In this document: one piece after another, positions 33,731-44,976 of the stretch | Layout of the letters: each line of letters begins with the position of its first letter | Numbering within the stretch: position 1 is the first letter of the stretch | NCBI RefSeq assembly: GCF_023053635.1 | Contig: NC_086173.1 | Location: 144,989,197 to 145,053,196 of the forward strand | Reading direction: 5' to 3' | DNA length: 64,000 nucleotides | DNA from: Elgaria multicarinata webbii | Taxonomy: Eukaryota > Chordata > Lepidosauria > Squamata > Anguidae | Program-made: the position numbers and the translations under genes | Notes under the pieces: model-generated | Database searches by the model: none | What the model saw: only the letters and a program-made list of their open reading frames with translations | Told to the model about the DNA's origin: nothing

Positions 33731-35259
33731 TTAGCATGGTTCAATCTTCTTGCATTGTGTGGAAGCTGGTATGAGCACAGTCTCCCCTGCCCGGTGGGCG
33801 TGGCTGCGGAGGTGCCGGTAAAGGTGGGAGGTGCTGCGGAAGCGGCGCCCACACTGGGGGCAGGGGTACGGCCTCTCGCCCGCCCGCCCACACTGGCGTT
33901 TGAGCCGGGCCGAGGCGTCGGCGCAGGGCTTGCCACAGTCTCCACAGGAGTGGGCGGGGAGCTGAGCGCCGTCTGGGTCGAGATGGTGGGTGTGCTGGTG
34001 ACGCTGGAAATGCAAGGTGCTGTTGAAGCTCTTGCCGCAGTCCGGGCAGACGTGAGGCTGGCCCCCGGCGTGAGTGCGCTGGTGCCGGTAGAGGTGGGAG
34101 GTGCGCCCAAAGCGCTTGCCGCAGTCCCCGCAGGAGTAGGGCCTCTCGCCGGTGTGGATGCGCCGGTGCCGCTCCCAGTGTGAGCTCCAGGTGAAGCTCA
34201 GCCCACACTCCCCGCAGTGGTAGGGCTTGTCGGCAGAGAGGTGGAGCTGCCGGTGCTGGGCCAGCTGGCTGCGCGTGCCGAAGCTTTCCCCGCACTCCCC
34301 GCAGCCGTAGGGCTTGTCGGCGGTGCCGTGGAGCCGGCGGTGGCGGGCCAGCTGCGAGCGCCCCCCGAAGCTTTGCCCGCACTCGGGACACTGGTGGCTC
34401 TGGTCGCCCCCCATCAGGTGCAAGCGCTGGTGTTTCACCAGAGCCAGCCCGTCGGCAAAGGCCTTGCCGCAGAGGGTGCACTTGTAGGGCTTGCGGCCCC
34501 GGTGGGTGCGCTGGTGCTGGTCGAAGTGCAGCGTCGTGCTGAAGCTGCGCCCGCAGTAGGTGCAGATGTAGGCCCGGGTGACGTTGGCGGCCGCATTGGT
34601 GCCGTGGGTGCGCTGGTGCCGGTAGAGGTGGGAGCTGCGGCTGAAGCGCTTGCCGCACTCGTTGCAGGGGTAGGGCTTCTCGCCCGTGTGGATCCGCAGG
34701 TGCCGGGCAAAGTGGGAGCTCCACGAGAAGCTCTTGCCGCAATCGCCGCACTGAAAGGGCAGGCGGCCAGTGTGAAGCCGCTGGTGGGTCACCAGCTCGG
34801 TGTTGCGGCGGAAGCACCGGCCGCATTCGGCACACTGGTAGGGCAAGCCGCGGGTGGGCATCAGGGCGGGGGCGGGGGCTACGGGGGTGGCGCTGGCACT
34901 GGCGTGCGCCCGCTGATGCCTGTAGAGGTTGGAGCTGACATTGAAGCTCTTGCCACAGTCGCCACAGCGGAAGGGGCGCTCGCCGGTGTGCGTGCGTCGG
35001 TGCTTGCTGTAGTGCGAGCTGCAGCTGAAGACCTTGCCGCAGTCCTCGCACTCGTAGCCCTTCTGCAGGACCATGATCGGCGGGCCGTCGCCTGCCAGGA
35101 CCTTGCCACCGCCAACCTGCTGCACCACCCTCCATCGCAGGCTCTTACAAGTGCCGGGGACCATGCTAGCGTCCAGCTCCACCACCTCAGGACTGTCCTG
35201 CTGTTGGACATCTTCTTCTTCACTCTCTTCCTCCTCCTCGCTGCCCAATCCCTCACCTG
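33731..35259 (-). CDS. Gene B terminal exon: C2H2 zinc-finger protein, 14 fingers
   Basis: Nuclear DNA-binding part of a KRAB-type zinc-finger protein. The acceptor ctcttccag|caggtgagg gives phase 1, joining the acidic exon 37689-37814 through an Ala codon. An acidic start (GSEEEEESEEED) and a linker precede 14 C2H2 modules, with long spacers after fingers 2, 5, 7 and 12. Twelve have TGE/ADKP-like or spacer linkers and intact C2H2 ligands. Module 13 (HSCGDCGKPCADASARLK) has lost both His. Helix tips include W-S-H-R and R-S-H-R classes. Fingers 4-6 and 10-12 look like a duplicated block (SWSSHF/TWSSHW, RSSHLYRH/RTSHLYRH, TTLHF/STLHF). The protein ends ...CKKIEPC. GC-ending codons dominate. It is clearly distinct from A and C: no Pro-rich tail and a different finger set. 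Confidence 0.97.
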
Positions 35260-35835
35260 CTGGAAGAGACACAGTTAAGCTAGTAAGGGCAAGATCCTTC
35301 AGAGGCTGCTGAGTATCCTTGCCTCCGTGCTCCAGCTGCCTTGCATTTTCCCTAGATGGGCGATTTTAACTATCTAGCTGTAGCACTACCAAGTGGGAGC
35401 AAAGGAGGCTGGCAAGCTGCATAACGAAGCTTCCCCAATTTCCTCCCCTGCCCAGGGACCATCCCCTTTTCCCAATCTCTCTGTTCTATTTCCAAGTGCA
35501 GAGAGTAGCTGGCATGGAGAGAACTGTACTGGGTACAAGAAGGAGAGGAGAGGGGTGTGGAGCATGGTTTCTGGGCTCTGAGGTCAGAATGGTGGTTCTG
35601 ATCTCAGATCCCAGAAAATGAACAATCCTATGTCTCTTGCAGATGCTGTCTAGGGGGCACAGGATTGCTCTCTTAAGTTCTAAGAGTCTTCAGCAAAGTT
35701 CTGTTTAACATCAATAAATGTTTTAATGTCATTTTATGCAAATTATATTTTGACACAATGCTACAAGTATATTTCTAATAAAAATAAAAAATAGATCAAA
35801 ATGATTTTTCTTTACTAATTTTCTTTACTAAAGAG

Positions 35836-36058
35836 AAGAAGGCTATCAATGGTTCCTAGTTCTGATAGCTAAGTGCAACCTCCAGTATCAGAGGCAGTAA
35901 GCCTGGACTGCTGGGGAACATGGGTAGGAGGGTGCTGTTGCACTTGTGTCCTGCTTGTGTGTTTCTGGTCAACATCTGGTTAGCCACTGTGTGAACAGAA
36001 TGCTGGACTTGATGGACTGCTGGTCTGATCCAGCAGGGCTTGTCTTATGTTCTTATGT
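35836..36058 (+). mobile_element. CR1-type LINE 3' end
   Basis: aagaaggctatcaatggttc to ggacttgatggactgctggt and the terminal cttatgttcttatg. Confidence 0.8.
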
Positions 36059-36064
36059 GATTAA

Positions 36065-36240
36065 TTCTTCTTCTTTTTTATTTATTTATTTATTTATTTA
36101 TTTATTACATTTATATACCGCCCCATAGCCGAAGCTCTCTGGGCAGTTTACAAAAGTTAAAAAACAGTGGACATTAAAAAGTATACAAAATTTAAAACCA
36201 TCAAAAAATATAAAAACAACAGTATACACTACTGTTCTTA
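36065..36240 (-). mobile_element. L2/Rex1-like LINE 3' tail, inverted
   Basis: (TTTA)n then acatttatataccgccccat and gaagctctctgggcagttta, the complement of the 3' end seen at 19860-19910. Confidence 0.85.
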
Positions 36241-36957
36241 TGTTATTAAACCAATTAAGAATTAAATTCTTGTTAGTACAAACCCAAAACTGAATCCACC
36301 TAAAACAATTTCTGGTGTACACTTTGTTTGAAGTGTATTGATTAGTTGAGGGTAGTTAAACTGACAGCCAGAGGGTTCCCAAATACTGGAAGTGTAGGTT
36401 GATAACACTCAGCAAAGACCCAAACTTGTAAGAATCCAATGAGCCAAGTAAAATATTACATGAATGGGAAACAGAACAAGAAGGTCAAAAGCCAATATAC
36501 TGGAGAAGAGCACCTTCCCTACCATAGGGGAAATGTCCAATTAGGTCTTGAGAGTAAAAGAAAAACCCCAAATCAATCTTCATCTTGACAATGCAGTTTT
36601 TGGGTCCAATCCAGCAACCCATCCTTTCCAACATCTTACTTCCAGGAGGAGGTACAAACTCTGGTTGCGTGTGTTACTATACACACATGCCCAGGAGTTG
36701 AATGTGCACAGGATTGCAATGTGAAACGCTCATGTTTGAATCAGTTGACATTTCTTAAGCTATGTGACAGCCATAATAATCAATGATAAAAGCCTTCATA
36801 AGCTTCTACCCATATTTCCAGGCTGTTCTCTCAACAATAACGGGTGAATATTAGGTTTGAAAAATAAAAAAACCTCTCTGTGAAAAGGATGAAAAGGCAC
36901 GGTTCTCAATTTGACCACTTCTGAGCAACATGTCACACTACATATGCACAGAACATA

Positions 36958-37007
36958 CATATATATATATATATACACACACACACAGAGGGAAGGAGGG
37001 AGGGAGG
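36958..37007. repeat. (TA)n(CA)n(GGGA)n simple repeat
   Basis: TA run, CA run, then a short gggaggga stretch. Confidence 0.9.
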
Positions 37008-37265
37008 ATTGCAATAAACACTGGGTTAGATCCAGACTTAGATGTGTGCAACAGGTCAGGTGGAAGTAGACTTCACTGCCTTTCCTCCCCTGCCCTCCTA
37101 AAATGCGACATGGAAGGTTGAGGATCCTGCTGAATGGGGTGAATGGGGTAAGAGTTTCTGCCAGAGTTTGGGGGGTTCCTTCTCAGCCCTCTGCAGCCCA
37201 GCCAACCCCATTCCGCAGGATTTCCTGATTCTCCATGGAGCATTTTCAGAAAGCTGCAGGGTCTG

Positions 37266-37480
37266 CCTCGGAGAGGGGCCGTAGCTCAGTGTGGTAGAGC
37301 ACCTGCTTTGCATGCAGAAGGTCCCGGGTTCGATCCCCGGCATCTCCAGGGAGGGCTAGGAAGGAATCCTGCCTGAAACCTCAGAAAGCCACTGCTGCCA
37401 GTCAGTGTTGACAACCCTGGGCTAGATGGCCCCCTGGTCTGACTCAGCAGAAGGTAGCTTCCTATGCTCCTATGAGAGGG
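37266..37480 (+). mobile_element. Ala-tRNA-derived SINE, best copy
   Basis: The tRNA-like head (ggggccgtagctcagtgtgg; ctgctttgcatgcagaaggt; gggttcgatccccgg) carries A- and B-box promoter sequences. A SINE body follows, ending 'gcttcctatgctcctatg'. The acceptor stem is mismatched and a body follows, so it is not a tRNA gene. Confidence 0.85.
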
Positions 37481-37688
37481 GCCAGGAAGTCCACTTCCAC
37501 CAGTCCTATTGCACACCCCTCAATCTGAAGCCAACCCACTGACCTGATAAATGTGCATTTGGGGGAAGGGGGCACAAAAGAAGGCAACAAGATTCATGTT
37601 CTCTAAGGCCGACAGATGACAAATAAAGAGAATGGGTAGATGTGTTAAAGAAAAAGTTTGGGATCCTCTAGCTGGGTGCCTTCCTCAC

Positions 37689-37814
37689 CTAAATTGGCTC
37701 TTCTTTTGTTCTCCCTATTGCCGGGCTCTGGGATGCAAGGGTCCTCCTCCTCCTCCTCCTCCTCCTCCTCCTCTTCCACCAAGAAAATCTCATTGGGTTT
37801 GGAACTTGGAGGTC
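37689..37814 (-). CDS. Gene B internal exon, acidic linker
   Basis: A 126-base, phase 1-1 exon between ctttaagcag|gacctcc and caatttag|gtgagg. It joins the KRAB-like exon (Arg across the junction) and the finger exon (Ala across the junction). The peptide is PPSSKPNEIFLVEEEEEEEE, then DPCIPEPGNRENKRRANL. The Glu run is encoded by a (CTC/GAG)n tract at 37742-37773 and may vary in length. It occupies the place of a KRAB-B/linker exon. It is open across its length with good splice sites, but no homologue is in the window. Confidence 0.72.
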   Translation of the reverse strand, partial: DLQVPNPMRFSWWKRRRRRRRRRRTLASQSPAIGRTKEEPI

Positions 37815-37984
37815 CTGCTTAAAGAAGGAGAAGCAAAGATATAAGCCTTCAGTGTTGCTGGGTGCACTTAACCCCGTGCTTCTCCAAACTATCTTCTTCT
37901 TTAGTGGCGGCTTCCAACAGCAAAACAGCAACCCCACAGCATTAGCCATTTGCTGATCTTGTGCAAAGTTGAAACTGCTGTCTG

Positions 37985-38775
37985 CAAACTGTAACAACAA
38001 GAAGGGCCTTCTCTGTGGTGGCCGCCTGACTAGCTGCCCACTCAGGCCTACCTGGAGCAAACACTGCCATCTTTTCGGTGCCAGGTTAAGACTGCCCTCT
38101 ACTCCCAGGCATTTAATGGCATTCAGCAGCATATGATGGGGCATTAATGCCAGTCATCTAAACAGGCTTAGTTTACCAGGATGATCAGGGGTCTGGAAAC
38201 AAAGCCCTATGAAGAGAGACTGAAAGAACTGGGCATGTTTAGCCTGGAGAAGAGAAGAGTGAGGGGAGACATGATAGCACTCTTCAAATACTTAAAAGGT
38301 TGTCACACAGAGGAGGGCCAGGATCTCTTCTCGATCCTCCCAGAGTGCAGGACACGGAATAACGGGCTCAAGTTAAAGGAAGCCAGATTCCGGCTGGACA
38401 TCAGGAAAAACTTCCTGACTGTTAGCGCAGTACGACAATGGAACCAGTGACCTAGGGAGGTTGTGGGCTCTCCCACCCTAGAGGCATTCAAGAGGCAGCT
38501 GGACAAGCATCTGTCAGGGATGCTTTAGGGTGGATTCCTGCATTGAGCAGGGGGTTGGACTCGATGGCCTTGTACGCCCCTTCCAACTCTGCTATTCTAT
38601 GATTTTATTGGAACTGTTTTTAGCTGTTTAAATTCCTTTAAATTTTGTATATGTAAATTTTCATCCTGTTTTTTATGCTGTATTTTTATATTGTATTGTA
38701 TTTTAGGAATTGTTGTAAACTGCCCAGGGAGCTTAGGGTATTGGGCAGAACAGAAATGAAATTAATTAATTAATA
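37985..38775 (+). mobile_element. L2/Rex1-like LINE end split by a CR1
   Basis: The coding trace at 37990-38175 (gggccttctctgtggtggcc; cggtgccaggttaagactgc) stops where a CR1 begins at about 38180. The L2-like AT-rich tail resumes at about 38608 and ends with gaaattaattaattaat near 38775. Confidence 0.8.
38180..38607 (+). mobile_element. CR1-type LINE 3' end inside an L2-like element
   Basis: Encodes [20 protein letters not shown] then [19 protein letters not shown] and [20 protein letters not shown], and ends ctctgctattctatgat. Younger than the L2-like copy it interrupts. Confidence 0.92.
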
Positions 38776-39907
38776 TTAGCAACAACAGCAATAATACTGC
38801 AGGGGTGGGCAAACTTTAGGCCAGAGGTGCACAACCTTTTTGGCCTCGAGGGCCACATTGGGCAGTGTCAGGGAGCTGCGCATGTGTGCACTCGCACATA
38901 CGCACACAAACACAAGCTTGGGTTTTCTCTTGCTAGCACTAGCAAGGGAATCCCTTCCTTATCTCGATCTCTGATGACACGTCAGAGATAAGGGAAGGGA
39001 TTTCCCTTGTTAGTGGGCCACACTTTTTACGGCACTGCTTTAGGCTCATGGGATCTGTTTTTCACTAGGAATCTGAGCTCCACTAGTTGCAAAAGCCTGG
39101 CTCAGGAAGGCAGACACAGAATTATGAGACAAGGTGCTTCTGAGCACAAGCTCAGCCCGGGAATTTGTTTTCAGTACCAGAACTAGATCTTGCAAACAAA
39201 TCCTCACGCACACAAATCTACTTTTATTCTCTCTCCCCTCTCCCCCTCCCCAGCTTTCTTGATTTTAGCGATCTAACGCGGGTGAGGGTTCTTGTCACTT
39301 TTTGTTAACCATTGGGAGTCAGAAACTCTTTCTGACCTTCTGCAAATCATAAAGCGATCTAGATCCACCTTCTGTCCACCCCGGTCGACAGTATTCATTT
39401 CTCTGGATTATGTGCAATCAGTTAAGTTTGGTCTGCCTGAACAAACTGCTTCTGCTGACAGGTTGTCAGGCTGTATGGAACCTTTGGCTCCAGATTTCTG
39501 TTTCCTAACAATGAAGCTCCAAAGGGTAAGGGCTGGTTCACACATACATATACATCCATCCCTTAATTACTGCAACTGACATGAGTGAATGGGGCACCAC
39601 AGGTTTAACACCACAGACATGACTTTCATATCTTGTGTGAACCTCCCTCATGTCATTTCATATCTCTGTGTACCAATCTAAGGTCTGCAAGTGGTACTGA
39701 CTACACCAAAGCGTCTGCTGGCATGCAAACATCTTCCATTCTGAGCTAGATTGAAATAAAATATTTACTATTGATCCCAAATGTTGGGACATCATTTTCA
39801 GTTTCCCTTCAGTTCTGTGTTTCTCCCAACATGCTCAGTAACCTCCAAGTACCTATAGCAGCTATCAGTTCAGACAGTTGCTATTGCAGGCACAATTTGC
39901 AAGGATT
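38776..39907. other. Intron of gene B, nothing coding recognised
   Basis: Repeat-like 'gcacaacctttttggcctcg' at 38830 is also present at 51310. It contains an inverted pair 'aagggaatccctt' / 'aagggatttccctt' near 38945 and 38995. Otherwise unassigned. Confidence 0.4.
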
Positions 39908-40123
39908 TAGGCCTGTTCAGACAATACGGTAAGCCATGGTTAGGCCGTTAACCCTTTTGCAGCAAATGGTTACTGAGTGTGTTTAAGCCATAGTTATGCA
40001 GCCACCATGGTTGGGAATGGTTCACACAACATGCAAAGTCATAGTTCACCTGACAAGCTAAAACATAATGTTTAGCTCAAAATGCTTAACCATAGTGGCT
40101 TAGTGTGTTGTCTGAACAGGGTC
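39908..40123. mobile_element. TIR element, gttcagacaatacgctaa family (copy 2)
   Basis: gcctgttcagacaatacgg at the left and gtgttgtctgaacagggtc at the right. The interior matches 27246-27524 in reverse orientation. It sits about 100 bases from the gene B KRAB-like exon. Confidence 0.8.
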
Positions 40124-40226
40124 TCTGTAGAAAACACCAAAGCAGAGCAAGTGTTGCCTCTGGGATTCATAGCATTGCCTCCTTTGGCCTGGTAGCTTCT
40201 GTTGTTAGGGAGAAAAGGGTACTTAC

Positions 40227-40356
40227 GCAGTGCCACCAGACTTTCACAGGTCTCCTGGCGAGTTTCCCTAAAAACAGGCTTCTGATTAGAATCTGCAACT
40301 AACCACTCATCCTCCATGGTCCAACCCCGAGACAACTCCTCACAGGTCACTGGCTC
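40227..40356 (-). CDS. Gene B divergent KRAB A-box exon
   Basis: A 130-base exon between ctcatttcag|gagcc and cactgc|gtaagt, phase 0 to 1 and one codon longer than a classical 127-base KRAB-A exon. The peptide is EPVTCEELSRGWTMEDEW, then LVADSNQKPVFRETRQETCESLVALR. It aligns with the KRAB pattern VTFEEVAV..EEW.LLD..Q..LYRDVM.ENYENLVSL. The DV pair and the MLE core used for KAP1 binding are replaced, so it may be one of the KRAB variants that do not recruit KAP1. It splices in frame to 37689-37814. The upstream start exon was not found. Confidence 0.78.
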
Positions 40357-40394
40357 CTGAAATGAGAAAGACCACCATGCATACTTAGTACCTA

Positions 40395-42960
40395 CTATTC
40401 TGACATTCAGATCAGATCATTTTATTGTAATTGACTAATATTCATTACAAAGAGAACAGCATGATAGACCATGCAATAACAGAATAACATCATGTAATAA
40501 CAGAAGTCTAATTAGTGAATCAGCTGAACAGATCACTGCAATAGCATTCAGAGTGATTGCATGAATATGTTTGGCGGCTTTAGCAAACAAAGCTGTTTTC
40601 TACGTAAGGGTTACGATCTGACAATAACCAGCATATTTTCACATAGGAACTTTCTCCCTGTAAGGATGCCAAAATCTGCCCCAGGAATCTCTCCCTGGGA
40701 TTTTTCTATAGGTGACAATACAGTAAATAGTGTGAGATATCCTCAACTTCTCCCATACCACAGATACAGAACCGTAAGTTTCTTGGAACATGACTGTATC
40801 TACCATCCAAGAATGCTGTGGGCATGGTTTGGAAGCGTAGCTCTGTAAATGTGGTTCTCAAAGAAGCAAAAGTAAGGGTTTGTAGGTATTGAGCTCTTTC
40901 ATGATCTGCTTTAAACAGGTAATACCATCGAGAAAAGTTGGAAGCATTGATTAGATTTAAATCCTGGCTGTTATCTATTCCATATATGAGGTCTCTCAAA
41001 TTGTTTTTGGCTCCCAAAGTTGTAAAAATATCTGGTAGAAGGCTTTTGGAAGTTAGTAACTCTTGGGATGATTTAGCCCAGCTACCCTTCTTCAATTGTT
41101 CTCTCAAGCAAAGCTTGGGGAGGTGGTCTTCTGGCATATCCAAAACCCTCTTAAAATACACAAGGGCTGCCTTCTGAGCCCTCGCTTCTACAGATACTAC
41201 ACTGTTTCTGCTCTGAGGAAGGGAGCTGGGGTCCCTGGAGGTACTGCCAACAATAATCTCAGAAACTTATTTTGAAAACCTCCAACTCCTTCAAAGTCTT
41301 ATGCCTTACCTCCCACCCCAAATCTCAATCCCATATTGGATTTGAGCAACCACTTTTTCAAGAAAAAACTTCAGTGCTGGACCTACCGACCTGCCTCCCC
41401 TGGAGTAGAAGAATTTCAGGATACCTCAAGTTCTGTGCTGTTATTTTCATGTCCTGGAGCTGAATCCTCCAAAAACTTGTCTCATCAAAGTATACACCCA
41501 GGTATTTGAAGGAGGAGAACTGATCTATCTTATTTCCACCTAGCTTCCCATTGTATCTGGGGGAACGTTTACCAAAGACCAACACAGTGGATTTAGCGTA
41601 GTTAATTCTGAGCTGTTTCATTTGGCAGAAATCATAAAGTTTGTTCAGACTTCTCTTCAGCCCGATTTTGTTCATGGATAGCACTATCAAGTCATCTGCA
41701 TAGATTAATATTGGAACTTTACAGTTGCCTACTGTGGGAAGGAAGTGCTCTGGGCAATTTAACTCATTTACAATATTGTTAATGTAAAGATTGAACAGAA
41801 GGGGTGCTAGCAAACAGCCTTGTTTGATTCCTTTGGTTGTACAGATTTTTTTCGACAGACACCCTCACCCTCATAGTTGTATTTGTATAAAGTTCCCAAA
41901 TCAGAAACAGCAGTCTCTTATCAATATTGGTCCATGTGAGCTTGTCCCACAAGCGACTCCTATTAGCTGAATTGAAGACTGAGGAGAAGTCAATGAAAGC
42001 AGCAAAGAGCCTTTTGGAAGTACCAGTAGTATATTTATAAATTAAATGGGGCAAAACAAAGATCTGGTCCACCGTACTGTGTTCTTTCCTAAACCCAGCT
42101 TGTTCCTGATGTAAAATATTATTTTCATCTTCCCCATCCAACAGCTTTTGGAGGAGGAAACGGCTGTAGATCTTTGAGCTAATATCCAATAAACCGATTG
42201 GCCGATAGTTCTGAGGTTTAGATTTGTCTCCTTTCTTCTAAATTGGAAATATTATGCTCATCTTCTATCCTTCAGGAAAGATTCCTGTAGAATTGATATG
42301 AGAAAATAATTTTGCTAATAAAGTGCCCACTCTTCAAGATTACTCTTAAAGACCTCCGGTGGGATCATACCCTCCCCAGGTGCTTTGCCCACCGCTAAAG
42401 CATGGATAAGTTTGCTCACTTCTTGTTCTGTGACTGGGGACCATTCTGGGTGTGCAGCCATGTTAGGGATGGAAGTTGAACCAATATTGCCAGCACTTGT
42501 GTCATTCCCAAAGATGTTACTGAAATAGGAGTGCCAAGTATTAGCTGAGATACATGCCTCTAATATGGGATGTGCTCCCTTATCTGCTACAGTAATCAAA
42601 TCCCAAAACTTTCGCATTCTTTTCCATGGCTGCAAGACCCAACTCCTTCTATTGAACCGTCATAAACATCTTTTTCTTTCTGAGGAGGAGGTTCTTGTAA
42701 GCTAAGTAACAGGAAGCCAATGCTTCCAGATCTGCTTTCAGCTTCAGTTGCCGTACCCTCCTACTTAATTGAGACAGGTTCTTTTTAGCTTGTCTGCATT
42801 CAGTGTCATACAATCCACCTTTTTGAGAAATCAATCCAGATTGATGGACTGTTCTTGTTAGGAGTGGCCTTAAGGTATTGGCTATAATCACGCTGCCATA
42901 AATAGGATCTGCATGTCCTTCAACAATGCTTTGGCGTATTCCCAAAAGATAAGGGCTGTT
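40395..42960 (-). mobile_element. Non-LTR retrotransposon, R4/Vingi/Rex1-like (clade unresolved), 5'-truncated and decayed
   Basis: Minus-strand reverse-transcriptase ORF in pieces. There is an N-terminal RT part (QEQAGFRKEHSTVDQIFVLP near 42100), the catalytic ILIYADDLIVLSM (about 41690-41720) and a thumb region (FSSFKYLGVYFDET). The C-terminal region carries a Cys/His motif CICGMGEVEDISHYLLYC (about 40720). Upstream pieces (42315-42945) cover the linker between endonuclease and RT. Several frame breaks; not active. The 3' end lies near 40395-40415 in 'aataaaatgatctgatctg'. Confidence 0.85.
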
Positions 42961-43690
42961 CAGATGGTGCTGCTATTCTGATCAATGACAAGGACAGTGT
43001 CACAGAAACATTCTGTCAGGAAGTAAGTATACTAATCTAGCTTCGATTTTATTCTGTAAGTTCTTTTACACAGTTATTGTCTGATCATTTGGCCTTTCAG
43101 GAGGCAGTATAGGTAGAGTGTTACAATTTATTTGTGAGAGTAAGATATCCCTGGAGCTAAAACACCAGATAAGACTCATGTGAAATGAATCCCAACATTA
43201 TCCTAGACATACAGTAATCACTAATGTAGAATTAGATTTCTCATGTTATTATTTATTTATTTATTTATACATACTATTATTAATATTTATTAATATTTAT
43301 TTATAAAGCACCATCAATTTTCATGGCGCTGTACAGAATACATACTACTTTTATACTGCTTAGTATCCTAAAATCTCAATGTGGTTTACAATAAATATAA
43401 AATATAAAAACAATATATAAACAATGTAAGAACAATATAATCATAAGTCCTACTGAGAGGAGAGCTGTTGAAATGAATGGGACTTAGTTTAGTCATGACT
43501 AACTTAAGTCCAATTCATTTCAAAGGGTCTACTTTAAGTAGGACTTACACTGGATTTTACCCAATAAATAATTAAAAACATTATAACCAAAACAATAATA
43601 AAACAGATCACGGTCATAGTCAGGGAAAGCCTGTGTAACAATTACATCTTCAAGAGGCATTTAAAATTCACCAGAGTTTTTGCCTCTCAA
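42961..43690. other. Intergenic, AT-rich, nothing recognised
   Basis: Includes a (TTTA)n-containing LINE-tail-like stretch near 43245-43340 (gcaccatcaattttcatggc, gctgtacag). No coding signal. Confidence 0.4.
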
Positions 43691-43696
43691 ACAACG

Positions 43697-44976
43697 TATG
43701 GTCCAGTTCTGGTCACCACACCTAAAAAAAGATATTGTAGAGCTGGAAAAAGTGCAGAAAAGGGCAACTAAAACAATCAAGGGGTTGGAGCATCTCCCCT
43801 AAGAGGCAAGGTTACAACAGCTGGGATTGTTCAGCTTAGGAAAAAGGAGGGTGAGTGGAGAAATAATAGAGATGTACAAAATCATGCATGGTGTGAAGAA
43901 TGTGGATAGGGAGACATTTTTCTCCCTCTCCCATAATAGTAGAACCCAGGGTCATCTCATGAAGCTGACTGGTGGGAGATTCAGGACAGATGAAAGGAAG
44001 TGGCCAAGTTTGTCGATGACACCCAATTATTTAAGGCTGTTAAAACACAAAGGGATTGTGAAGTGCTCCAAAGGGATCGCTCCAAGCTGGGAGAGTAGAC
44101 ATCCAAATGGCAGATGCAGTTCAATGTAAGCAAGCGTAAAGTGATGCATGTTGGGGTGGGGGGGGACAACTTCAATTATAGCCTGATGGGATCGGAGGTG
44201 GCGGTGACCAAACAAGAAAGAGAACTTGGGGTTGTGGTGGACAGCTCGATGAAAATGTCCACCCAGTGTGCGGCTGCTGTAAAGAAGGCAAACTCCATGT
44301 TAGGCATTATAAGAAAAGGAATTGAGAATAAAACGGCCAGTATCATACTGCCTTTATTCAAATCTATGGTGCGACCACACTTAGTATACTGGGTACAGTC
44401 CTGGTCACCACACCTTAAAAAAGGATATTATAGAGCTGGAAAAAGTGCAGAAAAGGGCAACTAAAACGATCAAGGGACTGGAGCATCTCCCCTATGAGGG
44501 AAGGTTACAAGTGTACAAACGTATGCATAGTGCGGAGAATGTGGAAAAGAAGACATTTTTCTCCCTCAGTCAAAATACTAGAACCCGGGGTTATCCCATA
44601 AAGCTAATGGGTGGGAGATTCAGGACAAATAAAAGGAAGTACTTCTTCACACAGTGCATAGTTAAATTATGGAATTCACTACCACAAGATGTAGTGATGG
44701 CCACCAATTTGGATAGCTTTAAAAGAGTGTTGGATAAATTCCTGGAGGAGAAGGTTATCAATGGCTACTTGTCCTGAAGTCTATGTGCTACCTCCAATGT
44801 CCGAGGTAGTAAGCCTGTGTGTACCAGTTGCTGGGGAACATGGGTGGGAAGGTGCTGTTGCACCATGTCCTGCTTTGTTGGTCCCTGGTCGACAGCTGGT
44901 TGGCCACTGTGTGAACAGAGTGCTGGACTAGATGGACCCTCGGGCTGATCCAGCATGGTACTTCTTATGTTCTTAA
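43697..44976 (+). mobile_element. CR1-type LINE, two overlapping partial copies in tandem
   Basis: The first part (43697-44002) reaches the ...GGRFRTDERK trace and then switches to sequence that belongs further upstream in the element (VDDTQLFK-like, 44005). The second part runs MQFNVSKRKVMHVGVGGD, the CAAAVKKANSMLGIIRKGIE segment, PLFKSMVRPHLVYW and onward to the 3' end cttatgttctta at 44976. The second copy lacks a short SLEKRR-coding segment near 44510. Confidence 0.9.

Larger units (their letters stand above)
35260..37688. other. Gene B last intron
   Basis: Contains a CR1 end (35836-36058), an inverted L2-like tail (36065-36240), a TA/CA microsatellite and an intact-looking SINE (37266-37480). 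No other exon was recognised. Confidence 0.6.

Noticed and set aside
37266-37345. Possible tRNA-Ala(TGC) gene
   Set aside because: The head is very tRNA-like with both internal promoter boxes, but the acceptor stem has mismatches and a SINE body follows directly.
43245-43340. Origin-like AT-rich stretch
   Set aside because: (TTTA)n and LINE-tail-like sequence explain the composition.
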